Notes under the pieces: model-generated
Database searches by the model: none
What the model saw: only the letters and a program-made list of their open reading frames with translations
What the model was told of the DNA's origin: nothing
Shown: one piece after another, positions 8,926 through 17,332 of the stretch
How positions within the stretch are numbered: position 1 is the stretch's first letter
How the letters are laid out: each line of letters starts with the position of its first letter
Program-made: the position numbers and the translations under genes
Assembly (NCBI GenBank): GCA_963738025.1
Contig: CAVTWA010000020.1
Span: forward strand, 221,212 to 285,211
Source: 20CM-2-55-15 sp963738025
Lineage (GTDB): Bacteria; Acidobacteriota; Terriglobia; 20CM-2-55-15
Direction: 5' to 3'
Length of the DNA stretch: 64,000 bases

Positions 8926-9739
8926 ATGACAGCACAATTCTCAGTCCGCTTAACTCTCATTCTGTTTGTGACCGTCGTATTTGCGGCAACATTGTCTGCG
9001 CAGAGTTCAACAACGTCGACGCAGAGTTCAATGGCCTGCGCCCAAACAAACACACCTTGTCACGACGCCGGCGCCGACTTGCTCGCCGTCGCCGTGTCCG
9101 GCCCCATCAACCGGTGGTGGCATGGGTGGAGAACTCTATGTGAACGCGGGCGGCATCTGGCCAACCCGGGTCGACACCCTGGATAACAACAAGATCATCG
9201 CCCAAGGCATATACGGCCTGAAGGGCGGCATCTTCTTCGGAGACAGCTTCGAACTGGAAGGCAGCTTCGGGTACCTCAATCACTTCCAACTCAGGAACAG
9301 CCCGAATCCTTTCGATATCAATACCGATGGCAACTTTGGACAACCGTCCGTTCTGGGCTTTTTGTATGACATGAACTTCGCCTGGAATTTCGGCAACCGT
9401 TCCGTATTCGGTGCCCGGCTGGCCCCGTACGTCGTCTTTGGCGGCGGCGGACTGACAACCGAAGTGCGTCACGGTACGTCGGCGTTCTTCAGTGGCGGCG
9501 GCTTCGCTACCGACGCGGCTGGACTCCTTGTTGCCAACCCGGCTCCGGTCCATGTCATCAGCGATGGAGACACGTTCTTTACTGTTAACTATGGTGGCGG
9601 ACTCAAAGCGATGAATCTGTGGGGACCGGTAGGTTTTCGCGCGGATTTTCGCGGACGCACGATTCCGAACTTTTTCCACTCATCCACAACCTGGCCTGAA
9701 CTTACAGGCGGCGTGCTGTTCAGCTTCGGAGCACGCTAA
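8926..9739 (+). pseudogene. Outer-membrane beta-barrel protein gene with a frameshift
   Basis: A GGAGGAG ribosome site precedes ATG at 8926, and the first frame gives a good signal peptide (MTAQFSVRLTLILFVTVVFA, cleavage near LSAQ). That frame becomes nonsense after about residue 45. A second frame, open to 9739, continues with a proline/serine linker (TPAPTCSPSPCPAPS) and then a glycine- and aromatic-rich barrel sequence (GGELYVNAGGIWPT, then repeated two-residue-periodic strands) ending VLFSFGAR, a typical outer-membrane C-terminus with an aromatic near the end. The two parts are one base out of register and join somewhere in 9040-9065. Repaired length is about 270 residues. Either an assembly indel or a recent inactivation explains this. 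The family resembles small opacity/OmpA-type barrels; no ligand can be given. Confidence 0.75.
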
Positions 9740-9933
9740 AACGGTTCAACGGCAAGGAAAGCCTGTGCAACTCAGCCATGGTCTACTTCTTTGCAACAGG
9801 TTGTACCCCCGTTTTTCTGTGCGAATAGTCGAGGACTTCAGTCTGCATTGTTTCGCCACTGCAGATTAGAGTTCTCGACTATTCGTTTATCCTGCCTCAC
9901 ACTTTTCTTAACTTCCTTCCAGCCTGTATCGAT

Positions 9934-9967
9934 CAGCCACGGATTGAACGGATTTAACGGATTGGGC
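9934..9967. repeat. Family-1 repeat, single arm
   Basis: Half of a family-1 palindrome (CAGCCACGGATTGAACGGAT and onward) directly upstream of the oligopeptidase start at 9980. If translation began further upstream the repeat would be read as SHGLNGFNGLG, which argues that the real start lies after it. Confidence 0.85.
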
Positions 9968-9979
9968 ACAATAGGGGCC

Positions 9980-11863
9980 ATGACAATTACCGGAGTTCGC
10001 GTGGTTGCTTTGGCCATTCTCGGCATCGCGGGCATAATCATTACCAGCACCGGGCAGGAGCGGGACCGATCGAAAATGCCGGATAAATACAAATGGAACC
10101 TGGCGGACATCTATCCGTCTGAGACAGCGTGGCGTGAGGCGCGAGACAAATTCAAGGACGAATCCGCGCAAATCGCGCAATACAAAGGCAAACTCATGTC
10201 ATCTGCCGCCACTCTGGCGGCCGCGCTGGAAAAGCAATCGGCGCTCGACAAAGAACTCACGCGGATCTATTCCTACGCGAGTCTTCTGGCCGACCAGGAC
10301 ACACGCGATTCCGACCATCAGGGCATGCGCCAGCAGATGGGCCAGATCGCAGCGAGTTTCAGTGCGCAATCGGCGTACATGGAACCCGAAATCCTGAAAG
10401 CCGATATTAAAACGATTGATCGCTATATCGCCTCGGAGCCGCGGCTGGCCGTTTACCGGTTCTATCTCGACGACGTGATCCGCCGCGCCTCCCATACGCT
10501 GACGGACTCCGAGGAAAAGCTGCTGGCGGATCTCGGCCCGCTGGAGGGCTCGCCGTCGAGCACCTACAACATCCTCTCCAATGCGGATCTTCCCTATCCC
10601 TCCGTCACGCTGAGCGACGGGCGTTCCGTCAGAGTCGACCAGGCGGCCTACACGGACCTGCGCGCCCTTCCGAATCGGAGCGATCGGGAGACGGTCATGT
10701 CGGCATTTCTCAAGGCGCTGGGCGCCTTCAGCCGTACTTATGGAACGACGATGAACGGAGAAGTCCAGAAAGTGCTGCTCAATGCAAAGGCGCGAAAATT
10801 CTCCAGCGATCTCGAATTGTCATTGAATGCGGCCAACATCCCGGCATCGGTCTACATGCGATTGATCGAGGGCATGAACAAGAACCTGCCGTCCTTCCAT
10901 CGCTATCTGAAGCTACGCAAGCGAATGATGGGGCTGGATCAATTGCACTACTACGATCTTTACGCGCCACTCGTTGCCTCCGTGAATCTCAAATACACAC
11001 CTGAAGAGGCCGAAAACCATGTACTCGCCGCCGTGGCTCCGCTGGGTTCCGAGTATCAGGCGACGATCCGGCGCGCTTTCACTGAGCGCTGGATCGACTG
11101 GCTTCCCAGCGAAGGTAAACGAGCGGGTGGTTATTCCAGCGGCGGGATCTACGATGTTCATCCTTTCATGCTCATCAACTACAACGGGCAGTACGCCGAT
11201 CTCAGCACGCTGGCGCATGAACTGGGACATACGATGCAGAGCTTTTACTCCAATAAAACTCAGCCTTACCCGCTTGCCGGCTACCCCATTTTTGTTGCCG
11301 AGGTCGCATCTACTTTCAACGAGTCGCTGCTTATCGATTACATGTTGAAGAACATCAAAGATGACGACACGCGGCTGTCTCTACTTGGCAGTTATCTGGA
11401 GAACATCAAGGGTACTGTCTTCCGGCAGACGCAGTTTGCCGAGTTCGAACTGCGCATGCACGAAATGGCCGAAAAAGGCGAGCCGATCACCGGCGACGCG
11501 CTGGCAAAGCTTTACATGGAAATCACCAAACGATACTACGGCCACGATCAGGGCATCTGTATCGTTGACGACTATGTGGCGCATGAATGGAGCTACATTC
11601 CGCACTTCTACCGTGACTTTTACGTCTTTCAATACGCCACGTCATTCACGGCCTCAGCAGCCCTTGCCGAAAAGGTTAAAACCGGCGATCCGGAAGCCAA
11701 GCGCCACTACCTCGCATTTTTGTCCGCCGGGGGCTCGAAATACCCCATCGATCTGCTCAAAGATGCCGGCGTCGATATGACGACTGACGAGCCTCTGAAC
11801 CTGACGATCAAGGAAATGAATCGTGTCATGGATGAAATCGAATCGATCCTGGCGAAGCGATGA
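9980..11863 (+). CDS. Secreted oligoendopeptidase F-like M3 metallopeptidase
   Basis: 627 residues starting at ATG 9980, chosen because the reading frame upstream runs through a family-1 repeat, while this start gives a clean signal peptide (MTITGVRVVALAILGIAGII). The mature protein matches the PepF branch of the M3 family, zinc enzymes that cut short peptides: DKYKWNLADIYPSE near residues 34-47 is the standard PepF opening, and the zinc motif HELGH lies in LAHELGHTMQSFYSNK near residue 412, with the third ligand region EVASTFNESLL about 25 residues later. Most PepF proteins are cytosolic; the signal peptide suggests a periplasmic or secreted form that processes peptides from the environment. 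It stands alone. Gene looks intact. Confidence 0.92.
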   Translation: MTITGVRVVALAILGIAGIIITSTGQERDRSKMPDKYKWNLADIYPSETAWREARDKFKDESAQIAQYKGKLMSSAATLAAALEKQSALDKELTRIYSYASLLADQDTRDSDHQGMRQQMGQIAASFSAQSAYMEPEILKADIKTIDRYIASEPRLAVYRFYLDDVIRRASHTLTDSEEKLLADLGPLEGSPSSTYNILSNADLPYPSVTLSDGRSVRVDQAAYTDLRALPNRSDRETVMSAFLKALGAFSRTYGTTMNGEVQKVLLNAKARKFSSDLELSLNAANIPASVYMRLIEGMNKNLPSFHRYLKLRKRMMGLDQLHYYDLYAPLVASVNLKYTPEEAENHVLAAVAPLGSEYQATIRRAFTERWIDWLPSEGKRAGGYSSGGIYDVHPFMLINYNGQYADLSTLAHELGHTMQSFYSNKTQPYPLAGYPIFVAEVASTFNESLLIDYMLKNIKDDDTRLSLLGSYLENIKGTVFRQTQFAEFELRMHEMAEKGEPITGDALAKLYMEITKRYYGHDQGICIVDDYVAHEWSYIPHFYRDFYVFQYATSFTASAALAEKVKTGDPEAKRHYLAFLSAGGSKYPIDLLKDAGVDMTTDEPLNLTIKEMNRVMDEIESILAKR

Positions 11864-11950
11864 TCGCGCGCCGCAGCGCGGCCTATGGCCGCGCCTGTCC
11901 AGAAAGAATCGACGGAAAGCCGCAAATGCCGAGTAAATTGGATCGGAGAC

Positions 11951-12388
11951 GCTGTAAACCTGGTTGGCTATGACCTGGTGGCCCAGTCCCCGCCTAAGTT
12001 AGGCGGGGTGCCTTCGCGCAGCGAAGGCACGGCGGTCTGTTCAAAGAAGGTGTGAATGAATTGATTTGAGTAATATCCCCCATTTGGGGGATGGACGCTT
12101 GCGGGTTTCCGAAATGCGTTTATGGGGCATCTAGGCCCTATTTTTTCGCCATTTTTCAAAATCAATTCACACGCTTCAGCGCGCGCAGCCTACCTATGGA
12201 TTTCCGCGCAGCGCTCCTTATTAATTCGGTCCGCTTCGCGGAAATTCATAAGGAGCCGCTTCGCGGAATTTTGAACAGACCGCCCCGGCCTCGCTTCGCG
12301 AGGGCATCCCCGCCTAACTAGCGGGACTACGAACACACCTTCACGCTGCATCTGTCTCTATCTTGGACAGCTGAAGCCATAGACCGCG
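11951..12388. repeat. Family-3 element E, left copy, split by a MITE-like insertion
   Basis: Two halves, 11951-12008 and 12308-12388, read together as an inverted copy of the uninterrupted element at 13701-13820. Shared words are TGTAAACCTGGTT, CAGTCCCCGCCTAAG, GGGACTACGA and CTCTATCTTGGACAGCTG. The insertion between the halves is listed separately. Together with the right copy this brackets the cytochrome gene with inverted repeats. The rest of the gap 11864-12437 contains no gene I can support. Confidence 0.85.
12009..12306. mobile_element. MITE-like insertion with about 37-bp terminal inverted repeats
   Basis: Ends at 12009-12045 and 12270-12306 are inverted repeats (TGCCTTCGCGCAGCGAAGGC and onward versus TTTGAACAGACCGCC and onward in reverse), matching at roughly 31 of 37 positions by eye. 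A CCCCGCCT...AGGCGGG palindrome stands on both outer sides, as if duplicated on insertion. Inside lie a second inverted repeat (12046-12070 against 12153-12177), the perfect small palindrome ATCCCCCATTTGGGGGAT, and GC-rich hairpins. About 298 bases and no coding capacity, so it would need a transposase from elsewhere. A partial relative lies at 3290-3413. Confidence 0.7.
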
Positions 12389-12437
12389 ACTGCGATCTGG
12401 CTGCGGCGCGGGGTTGTATCACAGGCAGGCGGCCATT

Positions 12438-13691
12438 ATGATACTTCTCGACATGAAAAGAATTCTCGCCGTCTTTGTTGTAGTTGCCGCACTCCTGGGC
12501 ATCACACACAACCTTCATTCTCAAGCGGCGCCGGCGCGCGCAGCGCAGGCTGCGGCCGGCGCGCGCACGTATGTGGGGTCGGCGACCTGCGGCGATTGTC
12601 ACGTTGCGGTCTACGAACGATGGGCAAAAACGAGAATGGCGAACGTCGTCACCGACCCGCACGTCCGGCCGCAAGTCGTCATTCCCGATTTCTCCAAGGC
12701 CGATCCTTTGCTGACTTTCAAACTGGACGATGTGGCACTGGTCTACGGGACAAAATGGAAACAGCGTTATTTCAAAAAGGTCGGCAACGACTATTTTCCA
12801 CTTCCCGCGCAATGGGACATCAATCATAAGTTATGGCGCGCCTATTTCGTCCAGCCGAACACGGATTGGTGGGTGCCCTTTTATCCGGCCGACAATAATA
12901 AACGTCCGACCGGACCTCTCTGCGATGGATGTCACTCCGTCAATTACGACATCAAGGCGAAAACCGTAACCGAGTGGAACGTCGGATGTGAGCGATGTCA
13001 CGGGCCGGGCAGCGAGCATGCGGCCAATCCGACGCGCGTGAACATCGTCAACCCAGCGAAACTGGACTTCGTCGCCGCCAATGACACCTGTATCCAATGT
13101 CATTCTCAAGGCCAGCCATTGAAGAATCCGATGGAAGGCCAATACTACGACTGGCCCGTCGGGTTCCAGCAGGGACTCCGTTTGCAGGATTTCTGGCGGC
13201 TTGAAGAACACAAACTGGGTGAGACAAACTTCATGCATTTCGCCGACGGAACCGCACACAAAAATCGTATGCAGGGCAACGACTTCGTTCAGAGCCTCAT
13301 GTACCGCCGCGGCGTCACCTGCTTCAGCTGTCACGATATTCACGGAACCGGTAACAATGCCGATCTGATCAAACCGGCCAGCCAGCTTTGCCTGAGCTGC
13401 CACGGGCCGTCGTCTCCGAATGGTCCGCACGCCGCAACGATCGAAGCCCACACCCACCATCTCGCCGGCAGCACCGGCAGCGATTGCGTGTCATGCCACA
13501 TGCCGAAGATCGAGCAGACGATCGCAGACATCAATGTCCGGAGCCATACGTTCAATTTCATTACGCCGGAAATGACAGACCAGTACAAGATTCCTAACTC
13601 GTGCAACACCTGCCATACGGATAAAACGACCGACTGGGCACGCCAGGCGATGAAGGATTGGACGAACGTCTCGCCCTGGCGCGTGAATTAG
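12438..13691 (+). CDS. Eight-heme c-type cytochrome, periplasmic
   Basis: 417 residues from ATG 12438; an internal ATG at 12453 begins the signal peptide proper (MKRILAVFVVVAALLGI) and is an equally good start. The mature part has eight CxxCH heme sites: CGDCH, CDGCH, CERCH, CIQCH, CFSCH, CLSCH, CVSCH and CNTCH, in the c554/doubled-CxxCH multiheme superfamily. Such proteins carry electrons or reduce small nitrogen, sulfur or oxygen compounds in the periplasm. Long spacing between hemes 1 and 2 (with WWVPFYPADNNKRPTGP) resembles acidobacterial and planctomycete multiheme proteins of unknown substrate. It has no redox partner nearby, and is framed by inverted copies of a 120-bp repeat (11951-12388 and 13701-13820), which suggests it once moved or was rearranged as a block. 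Confidence 0.88.
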   Translation: MILLDMKRILAVFVVVAALLGITHNLHSQAAPARAAQAAAGARTYVGSATCGDCHVAVYERWAKTRMANVVTDPHVRPQVVIPDFSKADPLLTFKLDDVALVYGTKWKQRYFKKVGNDYFPLPAQWDINHKLWRAYFVQPNTDWWVPFYPADNNKRPTGPLCDGCHSVNYDIKAKTVTEWNVGCERCHGPGSEHAANPTRVNIVNPAKLDFVAANDTCIQCHSQGQPLKNPMEGQYYDWPVGFQQGLRLQDFWRLEEHKLGETNFMHFADGTAHKNRMQGNDFVQSLMYRRGVTCFSCHDIHGTGNNADLIKPASQLCLSCHGPSSPNGPHAATIEAHTHHLAGSTGSDCVSCHMPKIEQTIADINVRSHTFNFITPEMTDQYKIPNSCNTCHTDKTTDWARQAMKDWTNVSPWRVN

Positions 13692-13700
13692 TGGAAGGGG

Positions 13701-13820
13701 GCGGTCTATGACCACAGCTGTCCAAGATAGAGACGCATGCAGCGGTGCGGGTGTCTCGTAGTCCCCGCCTAAGTCAGGCGGGGACTGGTCCATCAGCGTT
13801 ACAGCCAAACCAGGTTTACA
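13701..13820. repeat. Family-3 element E, right uninterrupted copy
   Basis: Begins ten bases after the cytochrome stop. In reverse complement it reads TGTAAACCTGGTTTGGCTG, a palindrome GTCCCCGCCTGACTTAGGCG and onward, ACTACGAGACACC and CTCTATCTTGGACAGCTG, in the same order as the split copy at 11951-12388. Palindrome core at 13761-13785. Confidence 0.85.
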
Positions 13821-13844
13821 TCGCAACCGCTATTATTTAACGGG

Positions 13845-15185
13845 TTATTCGTCGTCGGAGGCGCCGGGCAGTCGCGGCAACCCGGAACTGGCGGAGGGCG
13901 CCAGCAGGCCGGTCTTCGCATAGGTGATCAGCTTTTCGCGGGTGTCCACAATATCGAGGTTGCGCATCGTAAGCTGCCCGATGCGATCCTGCGGAGTGAA
14001 AAAAGCCTCGCCTTTCTCCATCGTCAGGCGTTCCGGCTTATAAGTCAGATTCGGACTCGTGGTATCGAGAATCGAGTAATCGTTGCCGCGGCGAAGCTCA
14101 AGCGTCACTTCGCCGGTGATTGCCCGGGCGACCCAGCGTTGCGCGGTCTCCCGCAGCATCAGTGCCTGCGAGTCGAACCATCGGCCTTGATACAACAGAC
14201 GGCCGAGGCGGCGGCCGTCATTGCGATACTGTTCGATCGTATCCTCATTGTGGATTCCAGTGACGAGGCGTTCGTAGCCGATGTGTAAGAGCGCCATCCC
14301 CGGGGCTTCATAAATCCCCCGGCTCTTGGCTTCAATGATGCGATTTTCGATCTGATCGCTCATGCCGAGGCCATGACGGCCCCCGATGCTGTTCGCTTCT
14401 GAAAACAGGGCAACCTCGTCATCGAAGGTCTTTCCGTTCAGTGCAACGGGGCGTCCCTCCTCAAAATGAACGCTGACCACCTCCGGTTTGACAACGACGG
14501 CATCCCGCCAGAATGCGACGCCCATAATCGGCTCGACAATTTTGATCCCGTTGTTGAGGAACTCGAGATCCTTCGCCTCGTGTGTTGCTCCCAGAATATT
14601 GGAATCCGTCGAGTAGGCTTTCTCGACGCTCATCTTGTAGCCAAAGCCGGCGCGATTGAGATACTCGGACATCTCCGTGCGTCCGCCGAGTTCGTCGATG
14701 AATCTCTGATCCAGCCACGGTTTGTAAATGCGGAGATTCGGATTGGCGAGCAGACCGTAGCGGTAGAAACGTTCGATATCGTTGCCTTTAAAAGTACTGC
14801 CGTCGCCCCAGATGTGAACATCATCGTCTTTCATCGCGACGACGAGCATGGTACCGGTCACCGCACGACCCAGCGGCGTGGTATTGAAATAGGCAACGCC
14901 GGCGGTGGTGATGTGGAATGCACCGGACTGGATGGCAGCAATGCCCTCGGCAACAAGCTGCTTCCGGCAATCGATCAGGCGCGCGTGTTCTGCGCCGTAC
15001 TCGAGAGCCTTCTTTGGAATCGCGTCATAATCGGCTTCGTCCGGCTGGCCGAGATTGGCGGTATAAGCATATGGAATCGCACCATTCGCACGCATCCAAT
15101 GCAGAGCGGCACTGGTGTCGAGACCGCCGGAAAAGGCGATGCCGACCTTGTCGCCGACAGGGAGATGTTGAAGAATAGCCGTCAT
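13845..15185 (-). CDS. argG: Argininosuccinate synthase, E. coli-type
   Basis: 446 residues, matching the longer (about 447-residue) subfamily of ArgG found in gammaproteobacteria and some Acidobacteriota. It joins citrulline and aspartate with ATP to give argininosuccinate, the seventh step of arginine synthesis in the cytosol. The PP-loop ATP site is at residues 17-24 (AFSGGLDTSAALHW), followed by family blocks TANLGQPDEADYDAIP, GDGSTFKGNDIERFYRYG and NSIGGRHGLGMSDQIENRI. The ATG at 15185 directly follows the stop of the small membrane-peptide gene, without an obvious ribosome site, so translation is probably coupled to it. No other arginine genes lie in the window. The gene looks intact. 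Confidence 0.96.
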   Translation of the reverse strand: MTAILQHLPVGDKVGIAFSGGLDTSAALHWMRANGAIPYAYTANLGQPDEADYDAIPKKALEYGAEHARLIDCRKQLVAEGIAAIQSGAFHITTAGVAYFNTTPLGRAVTGTMLVVAMKDDDVHIWGDGSTFKGNDIERFYRYGLLANPNLRIYKPWLDQRFIDELGGRTEMSEYLNRAGFGYKMSVEKAYSTDSNILGATHEAKDLEFLNNGIKIVEPIMGVAFWRDAVVVKPEVVSVHFEEGRPVALNGKTFDDEVALFSEANSIGGRHGLGMSDQIENRIIEAKSRGIYEAPGMALLHIGYERLVTGIHNEDTIEQYRNDGRRLGRLLYQGRWFDSQALMLRETAQRWVARAITGEVTLELRRGNDYSILDTTSPNLTYKPERLTMEKGEAFFTPQDRIGQLTMRNLDIVDTREKLITYAKTGLLAPSASSGLPRLPGASDDE

Positions 15186-15338
15186 CTAATGATGATGGTG
15201 GGGATCCGGCTCGGGCGCGGTGTTTCCCACGATGTCGGCAGGCGACAAGGGGGCCAACTGTGCTTCTGTAGGTTTGAGCATCGCTCCCACAATGATGCCC
15301 ACAATAAGTACGATCAAACCAATTGCAGCTTCTTGCAT
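15186..15338 (-). CDS. Small single-pass membrane peptide abutting argG
   Basis: A 50-residue frame from ATG 15338 (MQEAAIGLIVLIVGIIVGAM and onward) with one membrane helix at about residues 5-21, then a short polar tail that ends in four histidines (DPHHHH). Its TAG stop at 15188-15186 is immediately followed by the argG ATG at 15185, so the two are likely co-transcribed and translationally coupled. It is not a known family to me. The natural His-rich end could bind a metal ion, which is inference. A longer frame to 15545 exists but runs back across the opposite-strand dehydrogenase start and a hairpin, so the short start is preferred. Confidence 0.6.
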   Translation of the reverse strand: MQEAAIGLIVLIVGIIVGAMLKPTEAQLAPLSPADIVGNTAPEPDPHHHH

Positions 15339-15355
15339 GTTTGAATTATAAGGAA

Positions 15356-15373
15356 CGCGGGCTAAAGCCCGCG
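15356..15373. repeat. Short GC palindrome (GCGGGC...GCCCGC family)
   Basis: CGCGGGCTAAAGCCCGCG forms a 7-bp stem between the divergent small-peptide/argG pair and the PQQ-propeller gene. Related palindromes occur at 26571-26590, 28887-28905 and 30922-30939. Confidence 0.75.
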
Positions 15374-15388
15374 ACCACATTTGTAAAT

Positions 15389-16927
15389 ATGAAGCATCTT
15401 TTGTTGATCTGCGCGCTTTTCGCCGCCACAACCGAGTCCTTTGGCCAGGATGCCAGCCAAATGCCGAATCGGTGCCCGGCCGCCGGAACGATAACCCCGT
15501 CGACATCCGGATGGAACGGCTGGGGAGCAAACATTTCGAACACACGGTTTAACGCGGAGCGCATTGAGCCCGCGCAATTGAAACTGAAGTGGGCGTTTGG
15601 GTTTCCCGGCGCGAAGGCCGTTTCGGGCCAGCCCGCGGTGGTTGGCGGACGAGTATTCGTCAGCGCCGACAATGGGTACGTCTACTCGCTGGATGCGGCG
15701 ACCGGTTGCGTTTACTGGTCGTTTCACGCGGAAGCAACAGTTCGAAGCGCGGCTACGATCGAGCAAATTTCGGCCGGCCGCTTTGCGGCATACTTTGGCG
15801 ACGCGAAAGCCAACGCCTACGCCGTAGATGCATCCACGGGTGCTCTGATCTGGAAGGTCCGGGTTGAAGATCATCCGTCGGCTCGCATTACAGGGGCTCC
15901 CAAATTTTTCGAGAGCCGTCTTTATGTCCCGGTGGCCTCGGGGGAAGAGGGGGCGGGCGGCAATCCGAACTACGCCTGCTGTACATTCCGAGGGAGCATC
16001 GTGGCGCTGAATGCCGTCAGCGGAGCCCAGATCTGGAAAACGTACATGATCCCCGACGAGCCCAAACCGGTTAAGAAAAATTCCAATGGTGTGCAGCGCT
16101 GGGCTCCTGCCGGCGCGGGCGTGTGGAACTCTCCCACCATCGACCCGAAGCGCCATGCACTTTACGTGGGGACAGGCGACGCCTATGCGGAACCGGCTGC
16201 GAAGACGACGGATGCGATCGTCGCTTTGGATCTGGATACCGGCAAAATGTTATGGAGCATTCAGGACACCGAGAACGACGTGTGGTTGGCAGTCTGCAGC
16301 CCGAACAATCATCCGGAGAATTGTCCGGATGAATTAGGGCCGGACCATGACTTCGGTTCGCCGCCGATTCTGGTGCCTCTTCCCGGCGGACGCGATGTTC
16401 TCGTCGCCGGCCAGAAGAGCGGGAACGTATGGGCCCATGATCCCGATAACAAAGGCGCCGTGTTGTGGAAAACGCCGCTTGTCACGAACACGAAAGAGTT
16501 CGGCGGCAAGATCGTCTGGGGTGGCGCGGCCGACGATCAGTACGCTTATTTTGGTTTGGGTCCCGGCGGTGTCGCGGCTGTCCGTCTGAGTGACGGCCAG
16601 AAGGTCTGGTTCACGCCGCTGATACCCGCCGCCTCGCTATCGACGCACCCGGGACAGGACGGGCCGATCACGGTCATTCCGGGGGTGGTTCTTTCCGGCG
16701 GATGGGACGGCGTTCTGCGGGCGCTTTCAACACAAGACGGGAAGGTCGTCTGGGAATACAACACCATACGCGATTTTGAAAGCGTGAACGGAGTTAGCGC
16801 TAAAGGTGGGTCTATGGGCGCAGCGGGTCCTGTGGTCGCCGGAAAAATGTTGTTCGTCCCGTCCGGGTACGCCGGCGTGAGAAATGGAATGACAGGTAAT
16901 GCTCTCCTCGCGTTTGGTTCACCCTGA
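15389..16927 (+). CDS. PQQ-binding-like beta-propeller dehydrogenase (polyvinyl-alcohol-dehydrogenase-like)
   Basis: 512 residues from ATG 15389, which opens a signal peptide (MKHLLLICALFAATTESFGQ). The body has repeated propeller blades of the form G.VYSLDAATG...W (for example near residues 90-115, 145-160, 215-230, 290-305). The vicinal cysteines in NYACCTFRGS near residue 200 and the blade order resemble polyvinyl alcohol dehydrogenase (cytochrome type) and other PQQ alcohol dehydrogenases, which oxidise alcohols in the periplasm and pass electrons to cytochrome c. Unlike classic PvaDH, no CxxCH heme domain is present in this protein; a separate cytochrome would be needed. Start preferred over upstream frame positions because those pass through a GC palindrome. 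Substrate unknown. Confidence 0.82.
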   Translation: MKHLLLICALFAATTESFGQDASQMPNRCPAAGTITPSTSGWNGWGANISNTRFNAERIEPAQLKLKWAFGFPGAKAVSGQPAVVGGRVFVSADNGYVYSLDAATGCVYWSFHAEATVRSAATIEQISAGRFAAYFGDAKANAYAVDASTGALIWKVRVEDHPSARITGAPKFFESRLYVPVASGEEGAGGNPNYACCTFRGSIVALNAVSGAQIWKTYMIPDEPKPVKKNSNGVQRWAPAGAGVWNSPTIDPKRHALYVGTGDAYAEPAAKTTDAIVALDLDTGKMLWSIQDTENDVWLAVCSPNNHPENCPDELGPDHDFGSPPILVPLPGGRDVLVAGQKSGNVWAHDPDNKGAVLWKTPLVTNTKEFGGKIVWGGAADDQYAYFGLGPGGVAAVRLSDGQKVWFTPLIPAASLSTHPGQDGPITVIPGVVLSGGWDGVLRALSTQDGKVVWEYNTIRDFESVNGVSAKGGSMGAAGPVVAGKMLFVPSGYAGVRNGMTGNALLAFGSP

Positions 16928-17014
16928 TAACAGCCGTTCCACTCCAGTCAGGTTTAGGTGGTCTATGACCGCTCGTTCTCATGTGGTCAACCAAATACTC
17001 TCAGCCATAGAAGG

Positions 17015-17221
17015 CGTGAATGAATTAGTGCCGGAGGCGCGTAAGAACATAGCCCCGGCCGCCAAATGACTAATGACTATTGACCATTGAGAATTGACCA
17101 TTTCTTCCGAATGCTTTGTCAATTCTCAATGGTCAATAGTCATTAGTCATTAGTCATTTTGGGAAAAACCCCGGCCTGCGGCCGGGGCTAAGTTCTAACG
17201 GCCCTCCGGGCCTATTCATAC
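17015..17221. repeat. 207-bp nested palindrome (MITE-like) just upstream of tRNA-like genes
   Basis: Outer arms 17015-17063 and 17173-17221 (GAATTAGTGCCGGAGGC and AACATAGCCCCGGCCG on the left against their complements on the right) enclose inner arms 17065-17100 and 17118-17158 (TGACTAATGACTATTGACC and GAGAATTGACC), with an 18-base centre. A further GC hairpin (17169-17187) sits in the right arm. No coding capacity. Of the gap 16928-17258 this element takes most; the left remainder (16928-17014) shows nothing else. Confidence 0.85.
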
Positions 17222-17258
17222 AAGAATGGAAATTCGGCTGCACTATACATCAGCATGT

Positions 17259-17330
17259 GCGGGAGTAGCTCAATCGCCAGAGCGCTTATCTACCAGATAA
17301 GAGGCCTAGGTTCAAATCCTAGCTTCCGCT
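17259..17330 (+). tRNA. tRNA-like gene, cloverleaf with anticodon ACC (Gly-type), abnormal D-loop
   Basis: 72 bases fold as a full cloverleaf: acceptor GCGGGAG/CTTCCGC (one G-U), D-stem GCTC/GAGC, anticodon stem CTTAT/ATAAG with loop CTACCAG, T-arm CTAGG-TTCAAAT-CCTAG and discriminator U; no encoded CCA. The anticodon would be ACC (glycine codon GGU), and the acceptor plus U73 look like tRNA-Gly. Two oddities are seen. A34 in a glycine tRNA is rare in bacteria, and the D-loop AATCGCCA has G18 but C in place of G19, which removes the usual G19-C56 contact. It may be a decayed, specialised or non-translational tRNA. Confidence 0.65.
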
Positions 17331-17332
17331 TC

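Noticed and set aside
8981..9179. The second frame of the barrel gene as a stand-alone gene
   Set aside because: Its N-terminus is arginine-rich and lacks a signal peptide, which an outer-membrane barrel requires; the frameshift explanation is better.
9791..9979. A longer start for the M3 peptidase
   Set aside because: The added frame runs through a family-1 repeat and destroys the signal peptide position.
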